Counted from the stretch's first letter, positions 1-9,886 are shown. The stretch: DNA of 64,000 bases from Pseudogemmobacter humi (GCF_900609055.1 NZ_UXAW01000090.1:1-64000), one strand, 5' to 3'. Translations and numbers: made by a program. Notes: a model not told the origin generated them from the sequence alone.

Positions 1-238
1 GCAGGCTCTCCACAAACCCTGTCGTTTGACGTGGCGGCAGCCCGAACAACACCTTGATCGAGAGGCAGAATTGTATGGCCGCCGCAGAAAACCTCTCAGG
101 GTGACCCGCCTGGCCGCCCGGGACCGCGAACCAGGCCATCTCAGGGTCAAACCATACCATCAGCGAGCCACGACGCTTCAAGGCTCGACTGTAGCTCGAC
201 CAGTTCGTCGTGCGGAAAAGAGGGATCGGTTTGCTCAT
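1..238 (-). CDS. IS5-family transposase, N-terminal part
   Basis: This is the N-terminal 79 codons of a transposase that continues beyond the window. Translation of the minus strand from ATG at 238 gives MSKPIPLFRTTNWSSYSRAL, followed by KRRGSLMVWFDPEMAW and, further on, LPPRQTTGFVES. These are the hallmark N-terminal stretches of IS5/IS903-group DDE transposases. The catalytic DDE residues lie in the unseen part. The reading frame is intact over the visible length, so the element could still be active, but this cannot be judged from here. Confidence 0.85.
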   Translation of the reverse strand, partial: MSKPIPLFRTTNWSSYSRALKRRGSLMVWFDPEMAWFAVPGGQAGHPERFSAAAIQFCLSIKVLFGLPPRQTTGFVESL

Positions 239-287
239 GGGGCCAACCTAACCCCCGGACTCACAAACATGAATCCGTAGGTCACAG

Positions 288-305
288 GGATAGCGCAACA
301 AAGCC
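288..305. repeat. Terminal inverted repeat of the IS element
   Basis: The outer 18 bp of the element read GGCTTTGTTGCGCTATCC from 305 inward on the minus strand. This matches the general form of IS903-group ends. The flank from 306 (ggttatcgg) would be one copy of a 9-bp target duplication if the insertion was simple. Confidence 0.7.
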
Positions 306-509
306 GGTTATCGGCTAAGAAAGGCGAGAGCAGCAGCATTGGCCATTTCTGGGGCAACTGCCTCACAAATCGGTGCCTGGACTGGGCATGCGAGCCTCTC
401 AGAGATCGCCCATTACACCAAACAGGCAGACCAGAAAGGGATTCTGGGGGCGAATAAAGAACGCGAGATGGGAAACCGTGTTAAAAAGTTTCCAAAATCT
501 CCGGAATAA
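306..509 (+). pseudogene. Tyrosine recombinase (integrase), C-terminal remnant
   Basis: The plus strand has an open frame from 306 to a TAA at 507-509 encoding GYRLRKARAAALAISGATAS, then QIGAWTGHASLSEIAHYTKQAD and a short tail. This is the end of a phage/island-type tyrosine recombinase catalytic domain. It holds the box-II arginine (in YRLRK, where most relatives have HGLRK), the TGH motif and the tyrosine nucleophile (codon 414-416, in HYTKQ). Everything upstream is replaced by the insertion sequence, so the gene is broken. Its 3' end lies 30 bp from the 3' end of the tRNA-Arg gene, the usual position of an integrase at a tRNA attachment site. It is probably a relic of an integrated element. 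Confidence 0.8.
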
Positions 510-539
510 TATCCTAAAATTAGCATGTTAGGAGAGTAT

Positions 540-616
540 TGGCGCACCCGACAGGATTCGAACCTGTGACCTCTGCCTTCGGAGGGCAGCACTCTATCCA
601 GCTGAGCTACGGGTGC
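540..616 (-). tRNA. tRNA-Arg (anticodon CCG)
   Basis: The minus strand folds into a 77-nt cloverleaf. The acceptor arm GCACCCG pairs with CGGGTGC, followed by G and an encoded CCA. The D arm is GCTCAGCTGGATAGAGT, the anticodon loop is CTCCGAA (anticodon CCG), and the T arm contains GGTTCGAATCC. CCG decodes CGG arginine codons. The gene is downstream of sufS in the same direction. Its 3' end faces the integrase remnant, as expected if it served as an attB site. Confidence 0.96.
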
Positions 617-657
617 GTCGTGCGCTCTCTTAGCCGTTCCGCCGGGGCGCTGCAAGC

Positions 658-1881
658 TCAGGCGAAGAGCTCGTGGCAAAATTCCAGGGCTTCGACCAGG
701 GCGTCGACCTCGGCCTCGGTGTTGTAGAGGCCGAAGGAGGCGCGGCAGGTCGCCCCTACCCGAAACCGCTCCATCAGCGGCATGGCGCAATGGGTGCCGG
801 CGCGCACCGCGATGCCCTTTTTGTCGAGCACGGTCGAGATATCATGCGCATGGGCCGCACCTTGCAGCGTAAAGCTGAAAATCGCCCCCTTATCAGGCGC
901 GTCGCCCTGAATGTTCAGCCAGTTCAGCCCGGAGAGACGCTGGCGGGCATAGTCGCGCAGCCGGGTTTCATGTGCTGCGATATTCGCCATCCCGAGGCCC
1001 GTCAGGTAGTCCAGCGCGACACCGAGGCCGATCTGGTTGACGATGCCGGGTGTGCCGGCCTCGAATTTCATTGGCGGATCGGCCCAGGTGACGCGCTCGC
1101 GCGAGACTTCACGGATCATGTCGCCGCCGCCGAGGAAGGGGCGCATCTCCTCCATCCGCTCGCGGCGGATGAAGATCCCGCCGGAACCGCTTGGTCCGTA
1201 TAGTTTATGCCCGGTGATCGCGTAGAAATCGCAGCCCAGAGCCGCCACATCCACCGGCATATGAACCGAGGCCTGGCTGCCGTCGACCAGCACCGGAACG
1301 CCCTGCCCGGCCGCCGCCCGGCAGATCGCGCCGACATCGACCACCGTGCCGGTGACGTTCGACATATGGCTGATCGCCACCAGCTTCGTGCGCGGCCCGA
1401 TCGCGTCGATCACCGCCTGGGGATCGAGCACACCCTTGTCGTCGCAATCGACCCATTTCAGCACCACACCCTGACGCTCGCGCAGGAAATGCCAGGGCAC
1501 GATATTGGCGTGATGTTCCAGGATCGAGAGCACGATCTCATCCCCGGCTTGCAGCCGCGGCGCGGCCCAGGCGTAGGAGACCAGGTTGATCCCCTCGGTC
1601 GCGCCCGAGGTGAAGACGATCTCCTCCTCGGAAGGCGCGTTCAGAAAGCGAGCGATCTTGCCGCGAATGGCCTCATACTTCTCGGTCGCCAGATTGGAAA
1701 GGTAGTGCAAGCCACGGTGAACATTGGCATATTCCATCGAATAGGCCTCGGTGATCGCGTCGATCACCGCCCGCGGCTTCTGCGCCGAGGCGCCGTTGTC
1801 GAGATAGACCAGCGGCCGGTCGTTCACCTTGCGCGACAGGATCGGAAAATCGGCGCGGATCCGGGCGATATCATAGGCCAT
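658..1881 (-). CDS. sufS: Cysteine desulfurase SufS (class II)
   Basis: SufS is a PLP enzyme that takes sulfur from L-cysteine and hands it as persulfide to the SufBCD scaffold for Fe-S cluster assembly. The 407-residue protein has the usual length. The PLP-binding lysine is K226 in [10 protein letters not shown]. The catalytic cysteine is C365 in RAGTHCAMP, the class II context. The cofactor-stacking histidine lies in EHHAN near 123-124. It is the last gene of the minus-strand suf operon and overlaps the preceding YIP1-like gene by 11 bp. No SufE or SufU partner gene is visible next to it. An IscS-type desulfurase sits near the front of the same operon. Confidence 0.95.
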   Translation of the reverse strand: MAYDIARIRADFPILSRKVNDRPLVYLDNGASAQKPRAVIDAITEAYSMEYANVHRGLHYLSNLATEKYEAIRGKIARFLNAPSEEEIVFTSGATEGINLVSYAWAAPRLQAGDEIVLSILEHHANIVPWHFLRERQGVVLKWVDCDDKGVLDPQAVIDAIGPRTKLVAISHMSNVTGTVVDVGAICRAAAGQGVPVLVDGSQASVHMPVDVAALGCDFYAITGHKLYGPSGSGGIFIRRERMEEMRPFLGGGDMIREVSRERVTWADPPMKFEAGTPGIVNQIGLGVALDYLTGLGMANIAAHETRLRDYARQRLSGLNWLNIQGDAPDKGAIFSFTLQGAAHAHDISTVLDKKGIAVRAGTHCAMPLMERFRVGATCRASFGLYNTEAEVDALVEALEFCHELFA

Positions 1882-2458
1882 GGGTCAGCGCCTCCGGGTC
1901 GATGAACAGGGAAAGCAGGAAGGACAGGATCACCAGCGCCGCGACCAGCGTCAGCACCACGCCGAGGAAGACACCGCCGACCGAGCGGAAGCCGTGAACC
2001 TCAGCCGTGAAATTGCTGAGAAATACGAAGAAAACCCCGATCGCCAGATAACTGACCAGCAGCGCGACCGGCGGCAGAAGCAGAACGAGCAGGATCTGCG
2101 CGATCTGCAAGGCCATCATCACGGCCTGGAGCCAGGCCATGGCGAGAATGGCGTCGGTGAAACTGCCCTGCCCGCCGCGCCAGCGTCCGACCTGCCAGAG
2201 CAGGAAGGCGGCGGCGAACAGCACCGCAAGCTGCACTCCGGCGGTCATGAACGGGCTGCCGAACAGCCGCAGCGCCAGCGCCTGATCGGCGGGCGCCATC
2301 ATACGGATGCTCAGATGGATCAGCATGGTCGAGGCCACCGCCATCAGCACCAGCGCCACCGCCTCGCCGCCTTTGGGAAGCGGCAGATCAAGAATGCGCC
2401 GCATCCCCGCGCGGGGATTGCGGAAAGTCAGAACGAGCGTGTCGGTCAGGAAGGGCAT
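1871..2458 (-). CDS. YIP1-family inner-membrane protein (downstream copy)
   Basis: This 195-residue protein has about five hydrophobic segments separated by short loops. It begins with a soluble stretch (FRNPRAGMRRILDLPLPKGGE) typical of bacterial YIP1-domain proteins. The function of these proteins in bacteria is not established. Its ATG overlaps the stop of the upstream gene in an ATGA arrangement, and its end overlaps the start of sufS, so it is translationally embedded in the suf operon. The pair of adjacent YIP1-like genes suggests an ancient duplication or a two-subunit membrane partner, which is inference. Confidence 0.75.
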   Translation of the reverse strand: MPFLTDTLVLTFRNPRAGMRRILDLPLPKGGEAVALVLMAVASTMLIHLSIRMMAPADQALALRLFGSPFMTAGVQLAVLFAAAFLLWQVGRWRGGQGSFTDAILAMAWLQAVMMALQIAQILLVLLLPPVALLVSYLAIGVFFVFLSNFTAEVHGFRSVGGVFLGVVLTLVAALVILSFLLSLFIDPEALTHGL

Positions 2459-2973
2459 CAGCGCATCGCCTCACGCAGCAGACGGAACCAGAGCCAGAGG
2501 AAGGCGAGCGCGATCAGCCCGCCCACCACGTTCACCGCTGCCCCGGGCCCCCTGAACCCGGCCAACAGGCCCTGGAACAGCATCAGGGGCGCCGTGCACA
2601 AAAGCGCCCAGAACAGCGAAAGCCGCGCCGCATAGGGGCTGATCCGGCGGCCCATGACGCGCAACGCGAGCGCCGAAAGCATCGCGATACCGTAGAAGAT
2701 CAGCGGCACCACGAAGAGGAAGACGAAAAGATTGATCCCCATCAGCGCCTGAAGGCCCGGCACCTGATCAAGCGGCTGGCCGGTCTGTTCGGCATGGGTC
2801 AGCGCCAGATACGCCTCGCGCGACAGCCGGGGCCATTGCGCGACGAAGAACAGGAAACAGGCCGCCAGCAGCGTCACCAGCGCGCGATCCTCGCGAATAC
2901 CGTCGCCGAGCTTGCGGCGAAGCACGGCGCCTGGATGGCGCCATGTCTGGGCGATATCTGTGGTGACGGACAT
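2458..2973 (-). CDS. YIP1-family inner-membrane protein (upstream copy)
   Basis: This 171-residue membrane protein starts with TWRHPGAVLRRKLGDGIRED. That lead resembles the one in the following gene (a short soluble segment with a pattern of the type FRNPRA or WRHPGA) and is followed by four to five hydrophobic segments. It lies 27 bp after sufD and overlaps the next YIP1-like gene by 1 bp. The position inside the suf operon is seen in related Rhodobacteraceae. A role in Fe-S assembly is only implied by location. Confidence 0.72.
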   Translation of the reverse strand: MSVTTDIAQTWRHPGAVLRRKLGDGIREDRALVTLLAACFLFFVAQWPRLSREAYLALTHAEQTGQPLDQVPGLQALMGINLFVFLFVVPLIFYGIAMLSALALRVMGRRISPYAARLSLFWALLCTAPLMLFQGLLAGFRGPGAAVNVVGGLIALAFLWLWFRLLREAMR

Positions 2974-3000
2974 TTTCCTGCCTTTACAATCTTCTGCGCC

Positions 3001-4283
3001 TCAGTCTTCCATCGCGCCGAGCATAAGCTCCAGCCGGTGGAGGATGTCCCCGGCAATCGCCTCGTCCTCGATCTCGGCCAAGGCTTCGGCGAGGAAGGCC
3101 AGCACCAGCAGCGATTGCGCCTTCGCCTTCGGCACGCCGCGCGATTGCAGATAGAACAAGGCGGTCTCGTCGATGGCACCCGAGGTCGAGCCATGGCTGC
3201 ACTTCACATCGTCGGCGTAGATTTCCAGCTCGGGCTTGGCAAGGAAATTGCTGTCCTCGTCCAGCAGCAGACTCTGGCTGATCTGATAGCCGTCGGTCTT
3301 CTGCGCGCCCTGTTTCACCAGGATCTTACCCTGAAAGACGCCGGTCGCGCCGTTCCTGAGCACCTTTTTGTAGACCTGGCGGCTCTCGCAGCGCTCTCCG
3401 GCATGGGTGACGAAGATGGTGTCGTCCTGGAGGAAGGCCGCGCCCTCGCCCATCACCGCCCCGGCGACATGGGCCACGCCGTCGTCGCCGTTCAGCTCCA
3501 GGATGACCTCGTTGCGGGTCAGGCGACCGCTGGCGGTCAGGGTGAAGCTCTTGACCAGCGCCTCTTCCTCAAGCCGGGCGAAGAGATGCGTCACGCAGCG
3601 GCGATCATGGTCGCGGCCCTGAGTGCGGATGTGGTGAAAGTGTCCGCCCGCCGCGACATCGACCTCAAGCACGGTATTGTAGCGCGCCGCGACCGCGCCG
3701 CTCTCCAGCAGGGTGAATTCGGCCCCGGATTCCACCTTCACGCAATGATGGAGGATCGCATCGGAACCCTCGGATTCGTGCCGATAAATCAGCGCAACGG
3801 GCTTCTCTGCCCTGCCCGTCACCCGGATCAAAAGCCCGTCCGTCGCGAAAGCGGTGTTCATCGCCGCAAGCGGGCGTTCCACCGGCACCTGGCCGCGCGT
3901 CTCCAACTGGCCGTAAAGGCCCTGCGCCCAGTGGATATCCTTCGCCCCCGCCGTGGCGAGGCGCTCGATCTCGACCCCGGCCAGAGCGAGATCGTCCGAG
4001 GCGGCCGCGTCGAACACACCATCGGTAAACACCACCTTCAGCCGCTCGATCGGGGCGAAAGCCGGGGTCTGCGCCGGAACCGGCGCGGCCGCAGGCGTCG
4101 CCGCCGCGGTCAGCACTGCGGGATCGGTATAGCGCCAGTATTCGTCGCGCTTCACCGGCAGGCCCATGGCGGTCAGCCGCGCCAGCGCCGCCGCCCGGGG
4201 CTCGGCAGTCCAGCCTTTGTGCTCAAGGTTAAGCCCGGCGATCCGCGCCGCCAGCGCATCCTGTTTCGCCTGAAGCACCGCCA

Positions 4284-4284
<1 letters not shown>
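3001..4284 (-). CDS. sufD: Fe-S cluster assembly scaffold protein SufD
   Basis: SufD pairs with SufB and SufC in the SufBC2D complex and is needed for iron entry during cluster assembly. The 427-residue protein shows the family's beta-helix core. It also has the conserved C-terminal region with SHGSTSGAIDETALFYLQSRG, including the histidine in KCSHGSTSG. ATG at 4284 overlaps the SufC stop (TGATG). A GTG codon immediately upstream could start one residue earlier. The N-terminus is divergent, as is usual for SufD. Confidence 0.93.
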
Positions 4285-5039
<755 letters not shown>

Positions 5040-5050
5040 TTCTTCTCTCC

Positions 5051-5641
5051 TCAGACCGGCTGGAGCAGCGCCCGCGCATAGGCGCGCAGCCGGTCCGGTG
5101 TCAGTTGAACGGGTTCAAGGTCGAACCGGGCCATACGCCCGATCATCTCGGTCGGCCGCGCGATTTCCCCGGCCTTGTGATAGGCCGGGCGCGGCAGGTA
5201 ATCGTCGAAGAACAGCACCACCGGGCGGGTGATGCGATAAGCGACGGTCAGAAAACAGGCCAGCCGGAACCGGCCGTCAACCAGCACCACATCGGGATGC
5301 GAAAAGCCCGGCAAGTCCCAGACCTGCAAGGCATAATCCGGCCAGCGTCGAAAGCCGGCCTCATCCGCCGGATGACCCCATTCCTTCGTCGGGCCGATGT
5401 CGGCGTGGTGGATATGCACCGGAGCGGGATGCGCCGCGAACCAGTCGCGCATCATCCCGGCCCAGGCGGCATCGGATTCCACCGACCAGACCGTGGCGCC
5501 GGCTTCTGCCGCCAGCAGCGTCGAGCCGCCCGAGCCGTATTCCAGCACCACCCGCGCAGTTGCGCAGGCCTGGCCCCAGGCACGGGCCTCCGCCTCGGGC
5601 ATGGTCAATGCCGGGCGCCGGAGGGCCGCCGTCTCAGCCAA
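5051..5641 (-). CDS. Class I methyltransferase-fold protein in the suf operon
   Basis: The protein contains [18 protein letters not shown], a glycine-rich SAM-binding-type motif, followed by WSVESDAAW (the acidic end of strand 2) and later [14 protein letters not shown]. This is the pattern of a small methyltransferase-fold family common in Rhodobacteraceae. No substrate can be named. The chosen start is TTG at 5641, overlapping the stop of the ybjQ-like remnant (TTGGCTGA). The alternative is ATG at 5602, directly before PEAEARAW. Neither has a convincing ribosome-binding site. It sits 11 bp before sufC. Confidence 0.62.
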   Translation of the reverse strand: MAETAALRRPALTMPEAEARAWGQACATARVVLEYGSGGSTLLAAEAGATVWSVESDAAWAGMMRDWFAAHPAPVHIHHADIGPTKEWGHPADEAGFRRWPDYALQVWDLPGFSHPDVVLVDGRFRLACFLTVAYRITRPVVLFFDDYLPRPAYHKAGEIARPTEMIGRMARFDLEPVQLTPDRLRAYARALLQPV

Positions 5642-5819
5642 GGCGCACCGCCGTGCCCGTTTCCTGCTCACAGACAGCCGAACGGGTGCCCGGGATGTCG
5701 CGGATGCCCGCGAACAGATCGCGGAAGATATCGGTGCCAAGGATCGCCTCGCCGGTGACGATCCAAGGATAGCCGGTGATGGCCCGGCCCTCGACCGAGG
5801 GCGTGGTGGTCACGATCAT
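5634..5819 (-). pseudogene. YbjQ-family protein with an internal deletion
   Basis: This is a 61-codon frame starting [20 protein letters not shown] and continuing through [22 protein letters not shown]. It matches the N-terminal half of the YbjQ/UPF0145 family (about 105 residues, a putative heavy-metal-binding fold). After residue 46 the family sequence breaks off. The last residues, GTAVRLG, resemble the end of full-length members (SGTAV near the C-terminus). This suggests that the middle was lost in frame, or that the end is coincidental. It is probably not functional. It lies between sufB and the methyltransferase-like gene, downstream of a tandem palindrome repeat. Confidence 0.6.
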
Positions 5820-5832
5820 ATCCGCTCTCCCA

Positions 5833-5876
5833 CAAATTCCTTCGAAGGAATTTGCAAAAATCTTTGAAGATTTTTG
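5833..5876. repeat. Tandem pair of 22-bp palindromes (family 1, copy 1)
   Basis: Two 22-bp palindromes abut, at 5833-5854 and 5855-5876. Each starts with CAAA and ends with TTTG around a CTTCGAAG or CTTTGAAG core. The pair begins 3 bp after the sufB stop codon and separates sufB from the ybjQ-like remnant. Related pairs occur at 21177-21220 and 33631-33675. They would form two consecutive hairpins in RNA and may act as a partial terminator or mRNA 3'-end stabiliser. Confidence 0.8.
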
Positions 5877-5879
5877 CCG

Positions 5880-7397
<1,518 letters not shown>

Positions 7398-7410
7398 CTC
7401 AGCTCCATCC

Positions 7411-8457
7411 TCATGCGGCCCGCGCGCGAGCCTTCGCATATCCTTTGGTCCACGCCTCCGCGAACCGCAGGACATCTTCTTCGCTCACGCCCGGACCGAT
7501 CGAGATCCTGACCATCTGCCCGGCCTCGTCGGCGCCGAAACCCATGGCGCCCAGCACTTTCGAGGTCCGGACCTTGCCGCTGGAACAGGCCGATCCCGCG
7601 GAAACCGCGAAGCCCGCCAGATCCATCGCCATGACCTGGGTTTCCCCGCGCCAGCCCGGAGCGATCACGCAAAGCGTATTGGGCAGCCGTTCGGCACCCT
7701 TCCCTACCGAGATAATCCCGTTCGATCCGGCAAACAATGCTGATTCTAGAATATTTCTAATCCGTGCGACATCTTCCCACAGCCCGTCGGCCAGATCCCG
7801 CGCCGCGGCCTCAGATGCCGCCGCCATTCCCGCAATGGCGATCAGGTTTTCGGTCCCTGCCCGGCGCCCCATCTCCTGGCCGCCGCCGCGCAGCTGCGCC
7901 GGCAGATCCAGTCCCTGGCGCAGGAAAACCGCCCCCACTCCGCGCGGCCCGCCGAATTTATGCGCGCTGGCGATGCCGAACTGCACGCCCAGCCAGTTGA
8001 ACGCCAGAGGCAGCTTGCCGAGGCCTTGCGTCAGATCGCTGACCGCCAGCCCCTCGGGCAGGTGCTGCACCACGCCGGTCTCGGAATTGGCGATCTGAAG
8101 CGCGCTCCGCCCCGGATCCGCCACCGTCACCCGGCCTGCTGCATCCACCGGCAAAACCGGATCGCACCAGGCCAGCACGGCCTCGTGCTCGACCGGCGCG
8201 CAGACGAGGCCCCGCCCCGCGCAGACCAGCGCCGCCGCCTCGGTCGCGCCCGAGGTGAAGACGATATCCGCCCCCTCGGCCCCGAAAGCCGCCGCGATCT
8301 GCGCCCGCGATTTCTCCAGCAGCGCCTTCGCCGCCCGCCCCTCGGCATGGACCGAGGACGGATTGCCCACCACATCCATCGCCGCAATCATCGCGGCGCG
8401 GGCCTTGGGCCGCAAAGGCGCGGTGGCATTCCAGTCGAGATAAAGCCGATCAGCCAT
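7411..8457 (-). CDS. Cysteine desulfurase, IscS/NifS type (class I)
   Basis: This second desulfurase of the operon would supply persulfide sulfur from cysteine. The 348-residue protein is short for IscS but carries the PLP residues. H91 is in APVEHEAV, Q144 in SDLTQGLGK and the PLP lysine K167 in IASAHKFGG. The mobile-loop cysteine C291 is in [10 protein letters not shown], the class I context. Internal gaps relative to IscS explain the length. Its ATG lies inside a dispersed repeat that also provides an upstream GAGGA. The 99-bp gap to iscR holds two hairpins. In this lineage an iscS-like gene next to iscR but without iscU is usual. Confidence 0.88.
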   Translation of the reverse strand: MADRLYLDWNATAPLRPKARAAMIAAMDVVGNPSSVHAEGRAAKALLEKSRAQIAAAFGAEGADIVFTSGATEAAALVCAGRGLVCAPVEHEAVLAWCDPVLPVDAAGRVTVADPGRSALQIANSETGVVQHLPEGLAVSDLTQGLGKLPLAFNWLGVQFGIASAHKFGGPRGVGAVFLRQGLDLPAQLRGGGQEMGRRAGTENLIAIAGMAAASEAAARDLADGLWEDVARIRNILESALFAGSNGIISVGKGAERLPNTLCVIAPGWRGETQVMAMDLAGFAVSAGSACSSGKVRTSKVLGAMGFGADEAGQMVRISIGPGVSEEDVLRFAEAWTKGYAKARARAA

Positions 8458-8527
8458 TTTCTGTCCGCAAATATCCTCGGGGGGAGCCCGCAGCATGGCT
8501 GCGGGCGCGGGGGGCAGACAGCCCCCC
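8456..8527 (-). repeat. Composite repeat (family 2, half copy) with two hairpins, iscR to desulfurase
   Basis: Two perfect hairpins lie between iscR and the desulfurase: 8486-8506 (8-bp stem GCCCGCAG/CTGCGGGC) and 8509-8527 (GGGGGGC/GCCCCCC around AGACA). Reading on the minus strand they are followed by CCCCCCGAGGATATTTGC and GACAGAAAATG. The same order of modules occurs at 15311-15420 and 42294-42417. Here the final ATG is the desulfurase start codon and GAGGA its likely ribosome-binding site. The hairpins could attenuate or uncouple expression of downstream genes relative to iscR; that is inference. Confidence 0.7.
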
Positions 8528-8556
8528 GGCGCGGCCTGCCACCGGCAAAACCCCGG

Positions 8557-9033
8557 TCATTCCTCGTCCACCACGCGAAACAGGTTCGGCACCGCCGGAC
8601 AGGGCGTCAGATCGTTGCGGATCACGTCGGAAAGCCGGGCCTGATGCAGGAACACATAGACATTCGCCGAAAGGCTCTGCCACAGCCGGTTGGTCAGCGA
8701 CTGCGCCCTTGTGCCAGACGAGCCGCCCGTGGCCCCTGCCCCGGTATGCATCGCATCGACGGTCTCCTCCACCGCCTGCAACACTTCGCTGACCCGGATC
8801 GCATCGGGGCTGCGCGCCAGCCGATAGCCGCCGCCGGGGCCGCGCACCGCCTCGACCAGCCCCGCCCGGCGCAGCTTGACGAAAAGCTGCTCCAGATAGG
8901 GCAGCGAGATGTCCTGCCGTTTCGAGATCTCGGCCAGCGAGACCAGATCGTCGTCGTCCTTCGATCTCGCCTCGGTCAGCGCCAGATCGGCCAGCGCCAC
9001 CATCGCGTAGCGGCCCTTGGTAGAAAGTTTCAT
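8557..9033 (-). CDS. iscR: Rrf2-family Fe-S regulator IscR (single-cysteine type)
   Basis: This 158-residue winged-helix repressor controls the operon. The N-terminal MKLSTKGRYAMVALADLAL, the helix-turn-helix around SLAEISKRQDISLPYLEQLF (32-51) and the wing VRGPGGGYRLAR (63-74) are canonical for IscR. The three cluster-binding cysteines of E. coli-type IscR are missing: the loop 92-112 has none, and the only cysteine is C145. Rhodobacter sphaeroides IscR is known to lack these cysteines yet bind a cluster in a different way. The gene leads the operon, and its promoter overlaps a palindromic operator, so it likely represses itself and the whole suf set. Confidence 0.93.
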   Translation of the reverse strand: MKLSTKGRYAMVALADLALTEARSKDDDDLVSLAEISKRQDISLPYLEQLFVKLRRAGLVEAVRGPGGGYRLARSPDAIRVSEVLQAVEETVDAMHTGAGATGGSSGTRAQSLTNRLWQSLSANVYVFLHQARLSDVIRNDLTPCPAVPNLFRVVDEE

Positions 9034-9157
9034 TCGATCCCCTCCCGCGCCCGCCGGGGGCGCCGCCGCGCGAGAGCGGCCTTTTCAAGCAATTCCATTG
9101 ACGCCGCAGCCTGCGGACATTACCTCAGATCCGGTCGCAGGGGCCTTGCCAGTGCCC

Positions 9158-9195
9158 TTTAGAACCATTCTAAAATATCCGGGCGTTTCCGTCAA
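9158..9195 (-). promoter_or_regulatory. iscR/suf promoter with overlapping IscR-type operator
   Basis: On the minus strand, TTGACG (9190-9195) and TAGAAT (9167-9172) are separated by exactly 17 bp, a near-consensus sigma-70 promoter. A perfect palindrome, TTTAGAA-N3-TTCTAAA (9158-9174), covers the -10 box. Its place matches the Fe-S-responsive motif predicted upstream of iscR-suf operons in Rhodobacterales. A repressor bound here would block RNA polymerase. The leader to the iscR ATG is about 125 nt. The hydrolase gene starts divergently at 9227. Confidence 0.85.
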
Positions 9196-9226
9196 GTTTC
9201 TGCCCCGGTCAAATCAGGCGAGACCT

Positions 9227-9886
9227 ATGCCCGAAGTCATCTTTGCCGGCCCCGACGGGCGCCTCGAAGGCCGTTACCATCCGCAGAAAGAGCGCGACGC
9301 CCCGATCGCCATCATCCTGCACCCGCATCCCGCTTATGGCGGAACGATGAACAACAAGGTGGTCTACAACCTGCATTATGCCTTTCACAACCTCGGCTTC
9401 AATGTGCTGCGGTTCAATTTCCGCGGCGTCGGAAGGTCGCAGGGCGAATATGATCAGGGCATCGGCGAGCTGTCGGACGCCGCTTCGGCGCTGGATTATC
9501 TGCAAAGCATGAACCAGAACGCCAAGCATTGCTGGGTGGCGGGCTTCTCCTTCGGGGCCTGGATCGGCATGCAGCTTCTGATGCGCCGCCCCGAGATCAC
9601 CGGCTTCGTCTCGGTGGCGCCGCCGGCGAACATGTATGATTTCACCTTCCTCGCGCCCTGCCCGTCTTCCGGGCTGATCATCAACGGCTCCAGCGACAAG
9701 GTGGCGCCGCCGAAGGACACCCGCACGCTGGTCTCGAAACTGCACGAGCAGAAGGGGATCACCATCACCCATACCGAGATCGAGGGCGCCGATCACTTCT
9801 TCAAGGACGAAGAGGCGCATATGAAGCCGATGATCGACACGGTGAGCGATTACGTCCGCCGCCGGATGACCGAAAGCAGCCGCTGA
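9227..9886 (+). CDS. Alpha/beta-hydrolase fold protein
   Basis: This 219-residue serine-hydrolase-like protein begins MPEVIFAGPDGRLEGRYHPQ. It has HPHPAYGG (oxyanion region), FNFRGVGRSQGEYD and the nucleophile elbow GFSFGAW, with D in NGSSDKVAPP and H in GADHFFK completing a triad. It belongs to the widespread family of short dienelactone-hydrolase-like proteins whose substrate is unknown. It is divergent from iscR, with a 193-bp shared gap containing the IscR operator. Whether IscR also affects this gene cannot be told. The next gene overlaps its stop by one base. Confidence 0.85.
   Translation: MPEVIFAGPDGRLEGRYHPQKERDAPIAIILHPHPAYGGTMNNKVVYNLHYAFHNLGFNVLRFNFRGVGRSQGEYDQGIGELSDAASALDYLQSMNQNAKHCWVAGFSFGAWIGMQLLMRRPEITGFVSVAPPANMYDFTFLAPCPSSGLIINGSSDKVAPPKDTRTLVSKLHEQKGITITHTEIEGADHFFKDEEAHMKPMIDTVSDYVRRRMTESSR

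Larger units (their letters stand above)
1..305 (-). mobile_element. IS5-family (IS903-like group) insertion sequence, cut by window edge
   Basis: The right-hand end of an insertion sequence enters the window. Read on the minus strand, the terminal sequence starting at 305 is GGCTTTGTTGCGCTATCC, the typical start of IS903-group inverted repeats. It is followed about 50 nt later by the start of a transposase gene. The left end and second inverted repeat lie outside the window, so completeness, copy number and the expected 9-bp target duplication cannot be checked. The element abuts, without a gap, the broken integrase remnant that starts at 306. Confidence 0.82.

Noticed and set aside
26-280. 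84-codon plus-strand frame at the left edge
   Set aside because: It is the antisense of the IS5-family transposase, whose minus-strand translation shows clear family similarity.
539-727. 62-codon plus-strand frame beginning [16 protein letters not shown]
   Set aside because: It is the antisense reading of tRNA-Arg(CCG), a well-known false protein call; the [12 protein letters not shown] start is the reverse of the T arm.
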